DNA of 64,000 bases, taken from Shewanella olleyana (GTDB lineage: Bacteria; Pseudomonadota; Gammaproteobacteria; Enterobacterales; Shewanellaceae). Below, one piece after another: positions 1 to 9,810 of this stretch; position 1 is the stretch's first letter; each line of letters opens with the position of its first letter. The notes beneath the pieces were generated by a model. That model made no database searches and was not told the DNA's origin. It saw nothing but the letters and a program-made list of their open reading frames with translations. The stretch spans positions 19,127 to 83,126 of the forward strand of contig NZ_JAKILD010000024.1 of the NCBI RefSeq assembly GCF_023283825.1, given 5' to 3'. The position numbers were made by a program, and so were the translations under genes.

Positions 1-198
1 AGGTATAGGATCTTCACCGCCTTCATTAATTGCTGCAGAAAGATCTGGGATATCTGGGTTCTTTATCACCAGCATTCCCATGTGCTGTTGATCTTTCAAT
101 GCGCCATTAGCGACCTCTTCTTTAAAAAGAATATCTTGAAATAAGATATCAGCTTGAGGCCCCATATTACCGATAACACCGAAAATTAGATCTTTCAT
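1..198 (-). CDS. Aspartate/glutamate racemase family protein (partial)
   Basis: The gene runs off the left edge; 66 N-terminal codons are visible. The product begins MKDLIFGVIGNMGPQAD, which matches the N-terminal glycine-rich strand-turn of cofactor-independent Asp/Glu/hydantoin racemases (usual form GGMGPxAT). That family interconverts amino-acid enantiomers using two cysteines, which lie beyond the visible part, so activity cannot be judged. The start ATG has an AGGTTAGAAA stretch upstream. A perfect 10-bp inverted repeat lies just upstream at 214-239. The family call rests on one motif and a compatible N-terminus. Confidence 0.7.
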   Translation of the reverse strand, partial: MKDLIFGVIGNMGPQADILFQDILFKEEVANGALKDQQHMGMLVIKNPDIPDLSAAINEGGEDPIP

Positions 199-213
199 TT
201 TCTAACCTGTTTG

Positions 214-239
214 CATACTCATATAAATTTATGAGTATG
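214..239. repeat. Perfect 10-bp inverted repeat in the racemase promoter region
   Basis: CATACTCATA is followed by a 6-nt AT-only spacer and TATGAGTATG. It sits 16 bp upstream of the racemase start and downstream of the acetyltransferase at 334-780. No T-tract follows on either strand, so an operator is at least as likely as a terminator. Confidence 0.45.
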
Positions 240-333
240 ATAAAACTCAAGCATAATTCAGGTTAATCACATTTGAAGGATCTGACCATCAGTTTCAAAT
301 CAACTTACTGGTCAACAACAGCCAAGATTGTAC

Positions 334-780
334 TCAAAATAATTTAGTGTAATGATCAAAAGCAGTCGTTTTCGTATAACCAAGCGACTCATATAAAGCT
401 TTAGCCACATCATTGTCTACTGCAGTTGCTAATTTCACAGTACTTGCATCGGTATATTGGGCAAATAAGTCCACTTGTTTAAGCAGTTTATTGGCTACGC
501 CTTGCTGTCTTGCAGATGTCGCTACAAACATATCATTCAGTATCCACATTCGCTTCATCGCAACAGAAGAAAACGTAGGATAAAGCTGTATAAACCCTAA
601 ACCATCACCTTCCTCATTAGTCGCAATAAAAATCACGGAATCACTCTCTATTAAGCGTTCTTTAATAAATTTCTTACATTGCTCAAGGTTTGCAGCTTGC
701 CCATAAAATTGACGATATTCATCGAATAAAGCCGTAACTAAATTTAATTGCTCAATAGTCGCTTGGATAATTTTCAACAC
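334..780 (-). CDS. GNAT family N-acetyltransferase
   Basis: The 148-residue product is a single GNAT domain. The acetyl-CoA binding loop is visible as RQQGVANKLL (residues 91-100), followed by the typical helix and GY segment DNDVAKALYESLGY (122-135). Such enzymes move an acetyl group from acetyl-CoA to an amine; the substrate is unknown. It is related along its length to a second GNAT protein in this window at 45450-45881: both share a DxYRQ segment near residue 20, ExDS in the middle, and GFxQLYPxxSS. It reads toward the racemase gene. An AAGGAG sequence lies just upstream of the ATG. Confidence 0.85.
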   Translation of the reverse strand: MLKIIQATIEQLNLVTALFDEYRQFYGQAANLEQCKKFIKERLIESDSVIFIATNEEGDGLGFIQLYPTFSSVAMKRMWILNDMFVATSARQQGVANKLLKQVDLFAQYTDASTVKLATAVDNDVAKALYESLGYTKTTAFDHYTKLF

Positions 781-1164
781 AGACTCCTTTTAATCTTCAG
801 CCTTTACATGATTCATTTAATTATTGTTCATGCATTAACAGCTGTCTTCCACAAGTTAGTTAACTTACCTCAAAAAATAAACAACGTCAGTTAACCCCTT
901 TTTATTTTTAGTTAGTGTGAATTTAATCAATCCCACTAAAAATTAAACATTTTGACTACATACCAATATTAACATTCTTTACAAAACCACCCAAAACCAC
1001 ATAAAGCACTGAAATAAAAGAGATATAAATTATGGCACAGATACTGCTTTAATCAAACAAAATTAACACCAGCTACAACTAGTAACATAGCGCTTACAAG
1101 TTAACACTCCACACTTAACTCTATAAGCGTCATTAATTCAAATTATTGAACTGGCAGGTACCTC
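781..1164. other. Intergenic region between divergent genes
   Basis: AT-rich, with no open frame of useful length. It must hold the promoters of the acetyltransferase (leftward) and the RND operon (rightward). I see no convincing -35/-10 pair or operator, only short AT-rich runs. Confidence 0.4.
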
Positions 1165-2274
1165 ATGGATAGGTTAATCAGCATGAAAAAAATGACAATA
1201 TCACTATTTTGTATTGCAGCACTGACTACAGGATTAAGTGGATGTACGGGTGAACAAGAAGAATCAAAAGAAGAAGAAAAATATGCCGTTCCGGTTGAGG
1301 TATCACAAGTGACACAAGGTAATGTGTCTTCATTCTATAGTACGACCGCAACGTTAGAAGCGCCTGAAGAAGCTCATGTAGTCACCCGAATTGCAGGTTT
1401 AATTGAAGAGATTAACGTTGAAGAAGGTGACCGAGTAACTAAGGGTCAAGCTTTAGCCACCATTGACGCCAAACGCCAGCGTTATGATTACAAACGCTCA
1501 CAAGCTGAAGTTCAAATTATTGAGCAAGAATTGAACCGCTTAAAGCAAATGAAGAATAAAGAATTTATCAGCCAAGATGTAATGGCCAAATTAGAGTTCA
1601 ACTTACAAGCGGCTATCGCTCAACGTGACTTAGCTGAGTTACATGTGATTGAAAGCCAAATTGTGTCACCTATCGATGGCATCGTCGCAATGAGACATGT
1701 CAAAAAAGGTAATATGGCGAAAGAATTCGAGGAGCTATTTTATATTGTTAATCAAGATGAACTACATGGCATTGTTCACCTTCCAGAGCAGCAATTGACC
1801 AGCCTGCGTTTAGGTCAGCAAGCTAAAATTAGTAATCAATACGCTAATAGCGCAGACAGCTCTCAATCTAATGAAATCATCGCAAACGTATTGCGTATCA
1901 GTCCAATCGTAGATGCTCAAAGCGGCACATTTAAAGTCACTATCGCTATTGATAACACCAAAGCAAACCTAAAAGCCGGTATGTTCACTCGTGTAGAGCT
2001 TAAATACGATACCCATGAAGATGTAGTAACCGTGCCTTTCAATGCCGTTATTAATCAAGATGATACTCAAGCTTTGTATGTGATTGAAGACAATACGGCC
2101 ACTCGCCGCGAAGTTAAGTTAGGTTATCGTGAAAAAGATAAAGTCGAGGTTATTTCAGGTGTTGAACACGGTGAGCAGATCGTTATTCGTGGACAACAAA
2201 ACCTTAAAGATCAATCGTTAGTTGAAATAATTACTCCCCTTTCTTATGCAAAAAACAGCTTAAACGCTAAGTAA
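1165..2274 (+). CDS. RND efflux periplasmic adaptor (membrane fusion protein), lipoprotein
   Basis: This is the membrane fusion subunit of a tripartite efflux pump, bridging an inner-membrane RND pump and an outer-membrane channel in the periplasm. The signal ends in the lipobox LSGC, so the mature protein is probably lipid-anchored. A lipoyl-like segment (AGLIEEINVEEGDRVTKGQ), a coiled-coil hairpin and its return strand (VSPIDGIVAMRHVKKG), then beta-barrel and membrane-proximal domains follow in the usual order. Length (369, or 363 from the second Met) is normal. Two starts are possible: ATG 1165 (AGG six bases upstream) and ATG 1183, which begins MKKMTISLF and gives a more standard signal peptide. 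The first RND pump starts 10 bp downstream, so this is the first gene of the operon. Confidence 0.9.
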   Translation: MDRLISMKKMTISLFCIAALTTGLSGCTGEQEESKEEEKYAVPVEVSQVTQGNVSSFYSTTATLEAPEEAHVVTRIAGLIEEINVEEGDRVTKGQALATIDAKRQRYDYKRSQAEVQIIEQELNRLKQMKNKEFISQDVMAKLEFNLQAAIAQRDLAELHVIESQIVSPIDGIVAMRHVKKGNMAKEFEELFYIVNQDELHGIVHLPEQQLTSLRLGQQAKISNQYANSADSSQSNEIIANVLRISPIVDAQSGTFKVTIAIDNTKANLKAGMFTRVELKYDTHEDVVTVPFNAVINQDDTQALYVIEDNTATRREVKLGYREKDKVEVISGVEHGEQIVIRGQQNLKDQSLVEIITPLSYAKNSLNAK

Positions 2275-2284
2275 GGATACAACT

Positions 2285-5200
2285 ATGTCATTGATTAATA
2301 CCTCGGTTAAACGTCCCGTGACCGTGTGGATGTTTATGCTTGCCATTATGCTTTTCGGCATGGTTGGCTTCACTCGCTTAGCGGTTAAATTACTGCCAGA
2401 TTTAAGTTATCCGAGTGTCACGGTTCGTACAGCTTATGATGGCGCTGCGCCCGTTGAAGTTGAACAACTTATTTCCAAACCAATTGAAGAAGCCGTTGGT
2501 GTTGTAAAAGGATTACGTAAAATCAGCTCTATTTCACGCTCAGGCATGTCAGATGTGGTGCTCGAGTTTGAATGGGGCACCAATATGGATATGGCTAGCC
2601 TAGAAGTACGCGAAAAAATCGATACGATTGAGCTGCCATTAGATATTAATAAGCCGCTATTACTGCGCTTTAACCCTAATTTAGATCCAATTATGCGCTT
2701 AGCGTTATCCGTGCCTGATGCCAGCGAGTCTGAATTAAAAGGCATGAGAACCTTTGCCGAGGAAGAACTAAAACGCCGACTAGAAGCCTTATCTGGTGTT
2801 GCTGCTGTGCGCTTATCAGGTGGTTTAGAGCAAGAAGTTCATATTCTATTAAACCAACAAAAGCTTCAGCAGTTAAACCTCAATGCTGATGATATAAAAC
2901 GTCGTATTAATGAAGAAAATATTAATTTATCGGCAGGTAAAGTGATTCAAGGGGACAAAGAATACTTAGTCAGAACCTTAAATCAGTTTAATTCGCTTGA
3001 AGAATTGCGTGACGTGATTGTATATCGAAATGGTCAAACCTTAATTCGCTTACGTGAAGTAGCCGACATTGTGGACGGGTATAAAGAGCGCAGCGATGTC
3101 ACCCGTATTGGCGATGTCGAGTCGATTGAACTAGCCATTTATAAGGAAGGTGATGCCAATACAGTTTCTGTGGCTCAAAAGATTAAGGCAGAGCTTGATA
3201 ACCTCAATGCTGAGTCTGAAGAGAATCAGTTAAAAGTCATTTACGACCAATCAGAATTTATTCAAAGCGCAGTCAGCGAAGTCACATCTGCCGCTTTATT
3301 CGGTAGTTTGCTCGCTATGCTAGTGATTTACCTATTTTTGCGCGACATTATTGCTACGTTAATTATTTCTATCTCAATCCCATTTTCGGTCATAGCCACC
3401 TTTAACATGATGTACTTTGCAGATATCAGCTTAAACATCATGTCACTGGGGGGAATAGCATTAGCCATCGGCTTATTAGTCGATAACGCAATTGTCGTAC
3501 TGGAAAATATTGACCGATATAAAGCTCAAGGGTTAGCAAGGTTAGAGGCCGCGGTAACAGGCAGTAAAGAAGTGGCAGGTGCAATTTTTGCCTCCACCCT
3601 CACCACATTAGCTGTATTTGTACCGTTAGTTTTCGTTGACGGTATCGCTGGCGCCTTGTTCTCAGACCAAGCGCTCACTGTTACTTTTGCGCTATTAGCA
3701 TCACTTTTTGTCGCCTTAACTGCGATTCCAATGCTGGCCTCACGCCAAGGGTTTACTCAATTACCAGAAGAGACGGTAACAGAACCTAAAGCTAAACCTA
3801 CAACCACTAAAGGTAAAATTGGTCACTACTTAGTATTAATATTAGGTTTCCCGTTTAAATTAGTATTGAGTTACTTGCCAAATGCGATGCTAAATTTAGT
3901 GATTATTTTAACTCGCTTTTTCTCATGGTTATTTAGTCTTGTGATGCGCCCACTGAGCGCAGGATTCAATTTATTCTATCGCTTTATTGAAGGCATTTAT
4001 CACCGTGTATTAAAGCATGCAATGACACATAAAGTCGTTACCGTGATTATCGCTATTATGCTGACTGTTGGAGCTGGCAGCCTGTTCCCGAGATTAGGCG
4101 TCGAGTTAATTCCACCAATGAACCAAGGTGAGTTTTACGTTGAGATATTATTACCACCTGGGACAGCGGTTCAAAAAACCGATTCCGTACTTGAAGAACT
4201 CGCTTACTCAATCAGTGATAGTGAAGATGTTAAACACACATTCAGCCAAGCTGGCAGTGGCGGGCTAATGACCTCTGATACCGCACGTGGCGGTGAAAAC
4301 TGGGGGCGTTTACAAGTTGTCCTAGCAAACACTCAAGCTTTCGATACTGTTGCTGCAACTTTACGAGAAACAGCAAGACGTATACCGGCGCTCGATGCGA
4401 AAATTGAACACCCTGAGCTATTCAGTTTTAAAACGCCATTAGAAATTGAACTATCAGGCTATGATTTAGCGCAATTAAAACAAAGTGGTGATCAACTCGT
4501 ATCAGCACTGTCGCAATCAACTCGATTTAGCGATATCAATACATCCCTTCGTGACGGTCAGCCTGAAATCAGTATCCGATTTGACCATGCTCGACTAGCT
4601 GCGCTTGATTTAGACGCACCAACTGTCGCAAGTCGCATTGCCCACCGTGTTGGCGGTACCATTGCCAGTCAATATACAGTGCGCGATCGTAAAGTCGATA
4701 TTCTCGTACGCAGTGAATTAGCTGAACGAAACAACATAGAAGATGTGAATGCATTAATCATCAACCCTAATAGCCAACATGCCATTCCATTAAGTGCGGT
4801 AGCCGATGTGTCATTGCAAGTTGGCCCGTCTGCCATTAACCGTGTGAGTCAGCAGCGTGTGGCAATTGTTTCGGCTAACTTAAGTTATGGTGATTTAAGT
4901 GAAGCGGTTAAAGAAGCACAGCTTATCTTAAACCAGCAGCAATTCCCTTCTTCTATTCAGGCTCGTTTTGGCGGACAAAATGAAGAAATGGAACATTCTT
5001 TTGAATCACTAAAAATTGCATTAGTGCTTGCTGTGTTCTTGGTTTATTTAGTTATGGCGAGTCAGTTTGAGTCGCTATTGCACCCTTTACTGATTTTATT
5101 CGCTGTACCTATGGCTGTTGGTGGCAGTGTTATTGGGCTTTTTGTCACTGGTACACATATCAGTGTCGTCGTCTTCATCGGCTTAATTATGTTGGCAGGT

Positions 5201-5557
5201 ATTGTGGTAAACAACGCCATTATATTAGTCGATCGAATTAACCAATTGCGTAAAGAAGGCATAGAAAAAGACCAAGCAATTAGCATTGCTGCTAAGTCAC
5301 GTCTTCGCCCAATCATGATGACAACCATGACAACGACACTTGGTTTATTACCGATGGCAATTGGTGTTGGAGATGGTAGTGAAATACGCGCTCCTATGGC
5401 TATTACGGTTATTTTTGGCTTAAGTATGTCAACCATGCTGACGCTGTTAGTGATCCCTGCCCTGTACGGCATTTTCGATAAGAAAAACTATCAACAAACG
5501 GATGCAGAGCAAACGGCAAAAGTGTCAACTGAACCTTCAATGGAGGGCCAGTCATGA
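2285..5557 (+). CDS. RND efflux transporter, permease subunit (first pump)
   Basis: A proton-driven inner-membrane pump of the HAE1/AcrB superfamily, 1090 residues. It starts with the typical RPVTVWMFML helix and has the TM4 motif GLLVDNAIVVLENI with the proton-relay Asp near residue 400. The two-fold repeat is clear, with a second helix bundle near residues 910-1060 (GIVVNNAIILVDRI). Unlike AcrB, the segment between TM6 and TM7 carries a long insertion (about residues 495-580): a charged Thr/Lys stretch, then extra hydrophobic and amphipathic stretches. It overlaps the next gene by ATGA, so translation is coupled. Two different pump subunits behind one adaptor resemble MdtBC-type hetero-oligomers, but this is inference. 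No outer-membrane channel gene is in the window. Confidence 0.93.
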   Translation: MSLINTSVKRPVTVWMFMLAIMLFGMVGFTRLAVKLLPDLSYPSVTVRTAYDGAAPVEVEQLISKPIEEAVGVVKGLRKISSISRSGMSDVVLEFEWGTNMDMASLEVREKIDTIELPLDINKPLLLRFNPNLDPIMRLALSVPDASESELKGMRTFAEEELKRRLEALSGVAAVRLSGGLEQEVHILLNQQKLQQLNLNADDIKRRINEENINLSAGKVIQGDKEYLVRTLNQFNSLEELRDVIVYRNGQTLIRLREVADIVDGYKERSDVTRIGDVESIELAIYKEGDANTVSVAQKIKAELDNLNAESEENQLKVIYDQSEFIQSAVSEVTSAALFGSLLAMLVIYLFLRDIIATLIISISIPFSVIATFNMMYFADISLNIMSLGGIALAIGLLVDNAIVVLENIDRYKAQGLARLEAAVTGSKEVAGAIFASTLTTLAVFVPLVFVDGIAGALFSDQALTVTFALLASLFVALTAIPMLASRQGFTQLPEETVTEPKAKPTTTKGKIGHYLVLILGFPFKLVLSYLPNAMLNLVIILTRFFSWLFSLVMRPLSAGFNLFYRFIEGIYHRVLKHAMTHKVVTVIIAIMLTVGAGSLFPRLGVELIPPMNQGEFYVEILLPPGTAVQKTDSVLEELAYSISDSEDVKHTFSQAGSGGLMTSDTARGGENWGRLQVVLANTQAFDTVAATLRETARRIPALDAKIEHPELFSFKTPLEIELSGYDLAQLKQSGDQLVSALSQSTRFSDINTSLRDGQPEISIRFDHARLAALDLDAPTVASRIAHRVGGTIASQYTVRDRKVDILVRSELAERNNIEDVNALIINPNSQHAIPLSAVADVSLQVGPSAINRVSQQRVAIVSANLSYGDLSEAVKEAQLILNQQQFPSSIQARFGGQNEEMEHSFESLKIALVLAVFLVYLVMASQFESLLHPLLILFAVPMAVGGSVIGLFVTGTHISVVVFIGLIMLAGIVVNNAIILVDRINQLRKEGIEKDQAISIAAKSRLRPIMMTTMTTTLGLLPMAIGVGDGSEIRAPMAITVIFGLSMSTMLTLLVIPALYGIFDKKNYQQTDAEQTAKVSTEPSMEGQS

Positions 5558-8500
5558 GTAAAGAACACACTAATACGCAAAGCATGAAAGATGAGCAGCC
5601 AGGCTTTAGTATCACCAAATTGGCGATAAAGAGACCTGTCACAACGAGTATGTTCTTCCTTGCCATTTTATTGTTTGGTATGGCTTCAAGCCGCTTGTTA
5701 CCTCTGGAAATGTTTCCAGGGATCGACATCCCACAAATTCAGGTCAATGTGCCGTATAAAGGCTCAACACCTGCAGAAGTCGAGCGCGATATTACTCGTG
5801 TGTTAGAAGAATCATTGGCAACCATGAGCGGCATCGAAGAGGTGCGATCTAACTCTTCACAAGATGGCGCGAATATTCAACTTAACATGAAATGGGGTGA
5901 AGATGTCGCCACTAAAAGCTTAGAGGCTCGGGAGAAAATTGATTCAGTAAGGCACTTACTTCCTAAAGATGTTGAGCGAGTATTTATTCAGCAGTTCTCA
6001 ACTGCAGACATGCCAGTGCTCACCATACGGATCTCAAGTGAGCGAGAGTTATCTAACGCTTTTGACTTACTCGATAAACAGCTTCGTAAGCCACTTGAAC
6101 GTATTGAAGGCGTTTCTAAAGTCACTCTCTATGGTGTTGATCAAAAACAAATAGAGATCAGGCTAGATGCAGACAAGCTTGCAGCCTCTGGCATTAATCC
6201 AGCAGAGCTTAGGCAACGTCTGCAATTAGAGAACTTTGTTATTAGTGCAGGCACAGTGCGTAATAATAATCAGGTGTTCCAAGTATCGCCTAAAGGTGAG
6301 TTTTTATCGCTTGAAGATATCAAAGCGGTGAAACTTAATACCACAACCACTGTGGGTGATATCGCCTCTGTTAAATTTACTTTGCCAGAGCCTTTTGAAG
6401 GCCGTCATTTAGATCAAAAGTATGCTGTCGGTTTAGATGTATTTAAAGAATCTGGTGCAAACCTCGTGCATGTATCTGAGCGAGTTCTAAAAGTCATTGA
6501 ACAAACTAAACAAGACCAGCAATTCCAAGGCATCAAGCTCTTTGTCATGGAAGACCAAGCCTATGGGGTTAAATCATCATTACAAGATTTGCTGATTTCA
6601 GGCTTAATCGGTGCCTTCTTATCTTTTGGGGTTCTGTATTTATTTTTACGTAACCTGAAAATGACTCTGGTGGTGGTTTCATCGGTACCTATTTCAATTT
6701 GTATGACGCTTGCTGGTATGTATTTACTGGGTTACAGCTTAAATATTCTATCAATGATGGGACTGTTATTAGCAGTGGGTATGCTGATTGATAATGCGGT
6801 TGTGGTTACCGAAAGCGTATTGCAAGAAAAACAACGCAATGGCTTAACAGGCCAAGAAGATACTGGGTCTCAGAGCCAAAAAGATACTAGGCCCCAGTGC
6901 CAAAAGGCCAATGAGTCAGCGGTATTAACAGGAGTAGAGAAAGTTGCCTTAGCAGTACTGGCCGGTACGTTAACCACAGCGATTGTATTTTTGCCTAACA
7001 TTGTGGGAGTAAAGGTTGAGCTAACCATTTTCCTTGAACATGTGGCAATCTCAATTTGTATTTCCCTGGCAGCCTCTTTATTAGTGGCAAAAACACTCAT
7101 TCCGTTACTGCTCACCAAGCTGCATTTTGAAATTGATACCGAAGAAAAAGAATCTAAGCTGCAACACTATTATCAGCGCAGTTTAAGCTGGGTGTTAGCC
7201 CATTCGAAAATATCAGGAGTAGTAGCGGTATTTATCCTTGTTTCTACTGCCCTTCCCTTGAGCTTAGTAAAACAAGATCAATCTGATGGTGAAGGCAACG
7301 ACCGTCTCTATATTAACTATCAATTAGAAGGACGCCATAACCTTAAAGTCACCGAAGCCATGATTAATCAAATGGAAGACTATCTTTATAGTAATAAAGA
7401 AGCATTCATGATTGATTCAGTTTATAGCTATTATTCAGCTGACAGTATTCAAACCACGATTCTATTGGAAAAAGACATAGAAACTCCGATGTCAGAGCTT
7501 AAGGAAACTATTCGAGAAGGTTTCCCTAAATACGCCGCTGCCACACCTCAATTTGGTTGGGGCAACGAAAATTCAGGGTTAAGAATTACCTTAACGGGTC
7601 GTTCAACTTCCGAGTTAATCACCTTAAGCCAACAAGTCGTACCGTTATTAAGCGCCATTGAAGGACTTGAAGATGTACGCTCAGAAGTCAATGCAGCCCA
7701 ACAAGAAGTGGTTGTGACGATTAATCGAGAAATGGCAGCGCGATTAGACTTAAAGCTCAATGAAGTTGCATCGCATATTTCGATGGCACTTCGCGGCTCA
7801 CCACTACGCTCATTCAGACATGATCCCAACGGCGAATTACGCATTGAATTAGCTTACGACAAAAGCTGGCAACGTTCTTTAGAGCAACTAAAACAACTGC
7901 CAATTATTCGTAAAGGTGAACGGGTATACAGCTTAGATAACTTAGCTGAGATTAAAATCCAGCCGCGTTTTGACACCATTAGACATTACAATCGCCAAAC
8001 TGCACTATCTATTGGCGCCAACGTCAACGAAATCACCACTGAAGAGGCTCAAGAACAAATAGAAAAAGTCATGCAGAATGTTAACTTCCCATATGGTTAT
8101 GACTATAGCTTACGTGGTGGTTTTCAACGTCAAGATGAAGACCAGTCAATTATGGCAGTGAACATGATTTTAGCGCTGGCAATGATTTATATCGTTATGG
8201 CAGCGCTGTTTGAATCACTGTTATTACCCACTGCGATTATTAGCTCAATCTTGTTTTCAATTACAGGTGTATTTTGGGCGTTATGGATATCAGGCACAGC
8301 GATGTCGGTCATGGCAATGATAGGGATCCTTATCTTGATGGGGATCGTAGTAAACAACGGGATTGTGCTGGTTGACCAAATTAACCAGATGACACCTAAA
8401 CTTACTGATCTTTCGACAACCATAAAATCAATTTGTATTACGCGATTACGTCCAGTATTGATGACAGTGGCAACAACAGTGTTGGGTCTTGTGCCATTAG

Positions 8501-8709
8501 CAATGGGAGACACTCAAATAGGCGGCGGTGGACCACCTTACTCACCCATGGCGATTGCTATTATTGGTGGATTAAGCTTCTCCACCATCACAAGTTTATA
8601 TTTGGTGCCTTTGTGCTATCAAGCCTTGTACCGTATCCGTTATCAATCTTCAGTTAAATTAGGTTTAGCTGACAAAAGAGCAAAAAAGCTGCTACCTTGG
8701 ACATTATAA
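5554..8709 (+). CDS. RND efflux transporter, permease subunit (second pump)
   Basis: The second RND subunit of the operon, 1051 residues. It begins with a polar, cytoplasmic 24-residue lead, then RPVTTSMFFLAILLFG. The TM4 motif is GMLIDNAVVVTESV near residue 412. A Gln/Lys-rich insertion follows TM4 (two near-copies of a short GSQSQKDTRPQCQK-like unit), probably cytoplasmic. The second half repeats the fold (GIVVNNGIVLVDQINQM, GGGGPPYSPMA near the end). The gene starts inside the last codons of the first pump (ATGA). Substrates cannot be predicted from sequence; both pumps probably act with the lipoprotein adaptor upstream. Confidence 0.93.
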   Translation: MSKEHTNTQSMKDEQPGFSITKLAIKRPVTTSMFFLAILLFGMASSRLLPLEMFPGIDIPQIQVNVPYKGSTPAEVERDITRVLEESLATMSGIEEVRSNSSQDGANIQLNMKWGEDVATKSLEAREKIDSVRHLLPKDVERVFIQQFSTADMPVLTIRISSERELSNAFDLLDKQLRKPLERIEGVSKVTLYGVDQKQIEIRLDADKLAASGINPAELRQRLQLENFVISAGTVRNNNQVFQVSPKGEFLSLEDIKAVKLNTTTTVGDIASVKFTLPEPFEGRHLDQKYAVGLDVFKESGANLVHVSERVLKVIEQTKQDQQFQGIKLFVMEDQAYGVKSSLQDLLISGLIGAFLSFGVLYLFLRNLKMTLVVVSSVPISICMTLAGMYLLGYSLNILSMMGLLLAVGMLIDNAVVVTESVLQEKQRNGLTGQEDTGSQSQKDTRPQCQKANESAVLTGVEKVALAVLAGTLTTAIVFLPNIVGVKVELTIFLEHVAISICISLAASLLVAKTLIPLLLTKLHFEIDTEEKESKLQHYYQRSLSWVLAHSKISGVVAVFILVSTALPLSLVKQDQSDGEGNDRLYINYQLEGRHNLKVTEAMINQMEDYLYSNKEAFMIDSVYSYYSADSIQTTILLEKDIETPMSELKETIREGFPKYAAATPQFGWGNENSGLRITLTGRSTSELITLSQQVVPLLSAIEGLEDVRSEVNAAQQEVVVTINREMAARLDLKLNEVASHISMALRGSPLRSFRHDPNGELRIELAYDKSWQRSLEQLKQLPIIRKGERVYSLDNLAEIKIQPRFDTIRHYNRQTALSIGANVNEITTEEAQEQIEKVMQNVNFPYGYDYSLRGGFQRQDEDQSIMAVNMILALAMIYIVMAALFESLLLPTAIISSILFSITGVFWALWISGTAMSVMAMIGILILMGIVVNNGIVLVDQINQMTPKLTDLSTTIKSICITRLRPVLMTVATTVLGLVPLAMGDTQIGGGGPPYSPMAIAIIGGLSFSTITSLYLVPLCYQALYRIRYQSSVKLGLADKRAKKLLPWTL

Positions 8710-8740
8710 TTATAATTGATTGATAAGTAATACGAACGCT

Positions 8741-8814
8741 TAACCATCTTTGCCAGTCGCTTTACAGATTAAGTCGCTTTACAGATTAAGTAAATTTACT
8801 GGCAAGATGGTCAA
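8741..8814. repeat. Imperfect inverted repeat enclosing a 17-bp tandem duplication
   Basis: The left arm (8741-8757, TTAACCATCTTTGCCAGT-like) pairs with the right arm (8798-8814, ACTGGCAAGATGGTCAA) with one mismatch and one extra base. The loop holds two exact tandem copies of GTCGCTTTACAGATTAA (8756-8772 and 8773-8789). It lies between the RND operon and the hydrolase gene, ending 18 bp before that start. No T-tract follows, so it could be a regulatory hairpin or a small repeat insertion. Confidence 0.6.
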
Positions 8815-8832
8815 ACAACACAGGAGCTTGTA

Positions 8833-9708
8833 ATGACGCTGAAACGTCTTAGTTTATTGACCCTATCATTGATGCAACTATCTCTTATTAGCACCACTGC
8901 ACTTGCAGATGATGACCGTTTTAAAGATGTAGAAATCACTTCGCAAAAACTCACTAACTCGACATACATGTTCACTGGCTCTGGTGGCAATATCGGCGTC
9001 TCTGCTGGTAGTGATGGCATACTCATCATTGATGATCAATTTGCCCCTTTAGCTGATAAAATAAGCGCTTCATTAAACAAAATTCAACCGGGTAACCCTA
9101 AGTACGTTATCAATACCCATTATCACGGTGATCATACTGGTGGTAATGCACATTTTGGTGAACAAGGGATTATTTTTGCCCATCACAATGTTTTAAAACG
9201 TCTTAGTGCTAAAGAAGGCACACCCAAAGCAGCACTTCCTGTTGTGACCTACTCTGAAGACGTGTCTATACGATTTAACAATGACACCATTACCTTAAAA
9301 CACATGGGACCAGGCCATACTGATGGTGATAGCGTGGTGTTCTGGGAAAATGATAATGTCGTGCACATGGGCGACTTATTCTTTAAAGACCGCTTTCCTT
9401 ACGTTGACTTAAAAGGCGGCGGTTCGGTTGTTGGCTACCGCAATAATGTCGGTAAAGTCCTCACGAAAATCGATGGACAAACTCAAGTGATCCCAGGTCA
9501 TGGTGAGCTGGCGAGTAAAGATGATTTAATGAAGTTTAAACATATGCTAGACGGTTCAATTAATTGGATGAATAAGCAATTAACTGAAGGAAAAACACTT
9601 GAGCAGATCCATGCTGAAGGCGTACCAGCAAAATGGAAAGATTGGAGCTGGAATTTCATTACCGAAAAGAAGTGGATTGATACGCTTTATCAGGATTTGA
9701 AAAAATAA
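8833..9708 (+). CDS. Exported MBL-fold metallo-hydrolase
   Basis: A metallo-beta-lactamase-fold hydrolase of 291 residues. A signal peptide covers about residues 1-25 (ending ALA-DD), so the protein is periplasmic. The zinc motif THYHGDHTGG sits at 95-104, with further ligands in GPGHTDGDS, HMGDLFF and PGHGE. The C-terminal half has a Trp-rich segment (WKDWSWNF). This subgroup of secreted MBL proteins has varied or unknown substrates; a true beta-lactamase role is not supported. An AGGAG ribosome site precedes the ATG. The gene follows the RND operon after a 123-bp gap containing a hairpin-like repeat, and ends in a strong terminator. Confidence 0.9.
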   Translation: MTLKRLSLLTLSLMQLSLISTTALADDDRFKDVEITSQKLTNSTYMFTGSGGNIGVSAGSDGILIIDDQFAPLADKISASLNKIQPGNPKYVINTHYHGDHTGGNAHFGEQGIIFAHHNVLKRLSAKEGTPKAALPVVTYSEDVSIRFNNDTITLKHMGPGHTDGDSVVFWENDNVVHMGDLFFKDRFPYVDLKGGGSVVGYRNNVGKVLTKIDGQTQVIPGHGELASKDDLMKFKHMLDGSINWMNKQLTEGKTLEQIHAEGVPAKWKDWSWNFITEKKWIDTLYQDLKK

Positions 9709-9723
9709 TACTCATAAGCACAA

Positions 9724-9748
9724 AAAAAGCGCCACGTTGGCGCTTTTT
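9724..9748. terminator. Bidirectional intrinsic terminator
   Basis: AAAAAGCGCCA, CGT loop, TGGCGCTTTTT: a perfect 11-bp stem with A and T tracts on both sides. It serves the hydrolase gene (plus strand) and the convergent ycaR/lpxK operon (minus strand). Confidence 0.9.
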
Positions 9749-9810
9749 ATTATTTTAAAGTTAGTTTGCTAAAAGTCAGTTAATGACCTTGGTAGCAATC
9801 TAAAGACTCA

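Noticed and set aside
5062..5472. Long minus-strand frames inside the RND genes
   Set aside because: They are antisense to conserved RND helices and have no ribosome site or family signature.
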